Shown here in pieces: positions 62,897-64,000 of a DNA stretch of 64,000 nt. The DNA is taken from NCBI GenBank assembly GCA_004298675.1, contig SCRI01000086.1, forward strand, positions 1 to 64,000, in the 5' to 3' direction. Under the pieces are notes generated by a model. The model did no database searches. It saw nothing but the letters and a program-made list of their open reading frames with translations, and was not told where the DNA came from. Each line of letters opens with the position of its first letter. Positions within the stretch are counted from its first letter, which is position 1. A program made the position numbers and the translations under genes. The DNA is from a bacterium. Its GTDB lineage: Bacteria; Vulcanimicrobiota; Vulcanimicrobiia; Vulcanimicrobiales; SCRA01.

Positions 62897-64000
62897 ATGG
62901 ACGGCTCTCTCGGGCGCGCGCATGACGCTCTTGATCGTGCCCGTTCCCTGCGTCGTGGCTTTGCGCGAACGCACGGGATCCGTTTGCTCGTCAGCCTTCC
63001 ATTTCTCGCTTGGTATATTTATGCCAACGTCGCCTTCGACGGCGCGCATACGTTGGCGATCGCCATTGGTTTCCTGGTGGGCTTGGGGGCGACGATTCCC
63101 ATTGGCGCATGGATCGAGCGGCGCGCCATCCGCAGCGCTATGGGCATCTTCTACGAACCGCAGAGCCGTGCGCCCGACGGCAGCCTCGACGAGCTGAGCA
63201 CGCTGGCCCAGCGTATCGCGCTGCTGGTGGCCGTGGAGTATCCGGTGGGCGGCGTCGCCGGCGTAGCCGCCGCGCAGATATTCTTGGCACAGCGAAGCGA
63301 GCCGCTGTTCGAGCTGCCGGTCATTGCGCAATTGCTGTCGGCGATCGTGTTGGCGGGATGCTTTGCCGCCGTCGTCACCTATCTGTTGAATGACGACGTG
63401 GCCGCGGCACTGGCGGGAGTGGTAGCGGAGAGGCACTCCGTTTCCGCTGAGAGCGGCCGCGGCGCGCGCATGCGGACGCGCCTGTTTATCGTCTTCACCG
63501 CCATCGTCGTGCTGCTGGCCTTTGCACTGGGCTCCTTCGCCTACCATCAGGCGGCGCTTGCGCTGGTGGGTGTGGAGGGGCGCCAGAGCACGCTCAACCA
63601 TTTGCTGTTGAACTTCGCGGCGATCGCGCTGGTGACGTTGGCGTTCGCGCTGCTCATGACCCACTTGCTGGCGGAGAATCTCGTGCAGCCGGTGCGCCGC
63701 GTGACCGCGTTGATGCGCCGCATCCGCGAAGGCGACCTCAGTGCGGGTACGGAGATGCGCGGCGATCCGCGTGCATTCCATGAGGCTGGTGGTCTGGCGG
63801 CCATCTTCATCTCGACGAGCACGCGCCTGGCGCAGATTGCGCAGCAGGCCGAGGGCTTCGCCGCGGGCGACCTGGGTATCGAGATCGCGGTGGCGCACGA
63901 TCGCGACCGCATGGGGAGAGCGCTCGCGACGCTGTTGGCCACCATGCGCGCGGTACTGCGGGACGCCGGCTCCACTTCGGCCCGGCTGCGCGAAGGCGTC
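62897..64000 (+). CDS. HAMP-domain membrane sensor, N-terminal part (truncated by window edge)
   Basis: An open frame of 368 codons runs from the ATG to the end of the window without a stop. The translation has about six hydrophobic helices (for example LLVSLPFLAWYIYANVAF and LFIVFTAIVVLLAFALGSF), then a HAMP domain after the last helix: LLAENLVQPVRRVTALMRRIREGDLSAG. A second HAMP-like repeat follows (RLAQIAQQAEGFAAGDLGIEI). The output domain lies beyond the window; a chemoreceptor, histidine kinase or nucleotide cyclase are all possible. A 356-codon frame on the opposite strand here is spurious: it has no recognisable domain and this strand encodes membrane helices. Confidence 0.8.
   Translation, partial: MDGSLGRAHDALDRARSLRRGFARTHGIRLLVSLPFLAWYIYANVAFDGAHTLAIAIGFLVGLGATIPIGAWIERRAIRSAMGIFYEPQSRAPDGSLDELSTLAQRIALLVAVEYPVGGVAGVAAAQIFLAQRSEPLFELPVIAQLLSAIVLAGCFAAVVTYLLNDDVAAALAGVVAERHSVSAESGRGARMRTRLFIVFTAIVVLLAFALGSFAYHQAALALVGVEGRQSTLNHLLLNFAAIALVTLAFALLMTHLLAENLVQPVRRVTALMRRIREGDLSAGTEMRGDPRAFHEAGGLAAIFISTSTRLAQIAQQAEGFAAGDLGIEIAVAHDRDRMGRALATLLATMRAVLRDAGSTSARLREGV

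Noticed and set aside
62828-63898. 356-codon open frame on the minus strand
   Set aside because: It is antisense to a frame with clear membrane helices and a HAMP motif; the product is His/Gln/Arg-rich with no domain, typical of a GC-rich shadow frame.

Overview
The window is GC-rich, gene-dense DNA with many GTG/TTG starts and many 1-4 base gene overlaps. It combines diderm features (an RND efflux pump with a TolC-type outer-membrane protein, a secretin and a Cyc2-like outer-membrane cytochrome) with genes usually thought of as Gram-positive (mcsA-mcsB-clpC, a BadF-type amino-sugar kinase next to murQ, DUF4127, an acyl-CoA carboxylase epsilon-like subunit). This mixture suggests a diderm Terrabacteria lineage such as Candidatus Eremiobacterota (WPS-2). 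That assignment is inference from gene content; no rRNA or tRNA gene is visible.

Layout. 1-3.6 kb: end of an RND pump operon (permease, TolC, lipoprotein adaptor). 3.6-6.7 kb: a metal/electron-transfer island with a Cyc2-like fused cytochrome-porin, DUF2933, DUF5676-like and DUF305-like proteins, and two decayed genes (an isoprenylcysteine methyltransferase-like N-terminus and a CoxII-like cupredoxin with no start codon). 6.7-15.9 kb: central metabolism (malate/lactate dehydrogenase, glcF with an acyl-CoA synthetase, nitrilase, DUF2249-cupin, fumC, aldo/keto reductase). 15.9-23 kb: a tightly coupled murein-recycling operon (nagZ, serine hydrolase, anmK, BadF-type kinase, murQ, DUF4127). 23-26 kb: quinone oxidoreductase, ketopantoate reductase, and a DAHP synthase preceded by a complete transcription attenuator with a Tyr/Phe/Trp-rich leader peptide. 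26-26.6 kb: an RHH-VapC toxin-antitoxin pair. 26.6-30 kb and 33.8-39 kb: propionyl-CoA/methylmalonyl-CoA genes (epimerase, mutase large subunit, carboxylase alpha, epsilon and beta), with cfa and fabI among them. 30-32.7 kb: csoR-copZ-copA copper efflux. 32.7-33.8 kb: divergent yceI/hxlR with a symmetric operator. 39-51.4 kb: a Tad/Flp pilus locus transcribed outward from about 43 kb, including a TadZ-TadA fusion, two Flp pilins and two prepilin peptidases. 51.3-64 kb: a BTAD-type regulator, a DUF59 protein, mcsA-mcsB-clpC, an acetyl-CoA synthetase-like enzyme, an AI-2E-family transporter, a small Cys-rich protein, an Mfd homologue that stops before its helicase module, and the start of a HAMP-domain sensor.

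The strongest regulatory observations are the aroF attenuator, a CsoR operator filling the spacer of its own promoter, a mirror-image divergent promoter/operator between yceI and hxlR, and two strong promoters that predict leaderless mRNAs. The strongest protein-level observations are the Cyc2-like cytochrome-porin, the helicase-less Mfd, the TadZ-TadA fusion and a probable AUC start codon on the biotin carboxylase gene.
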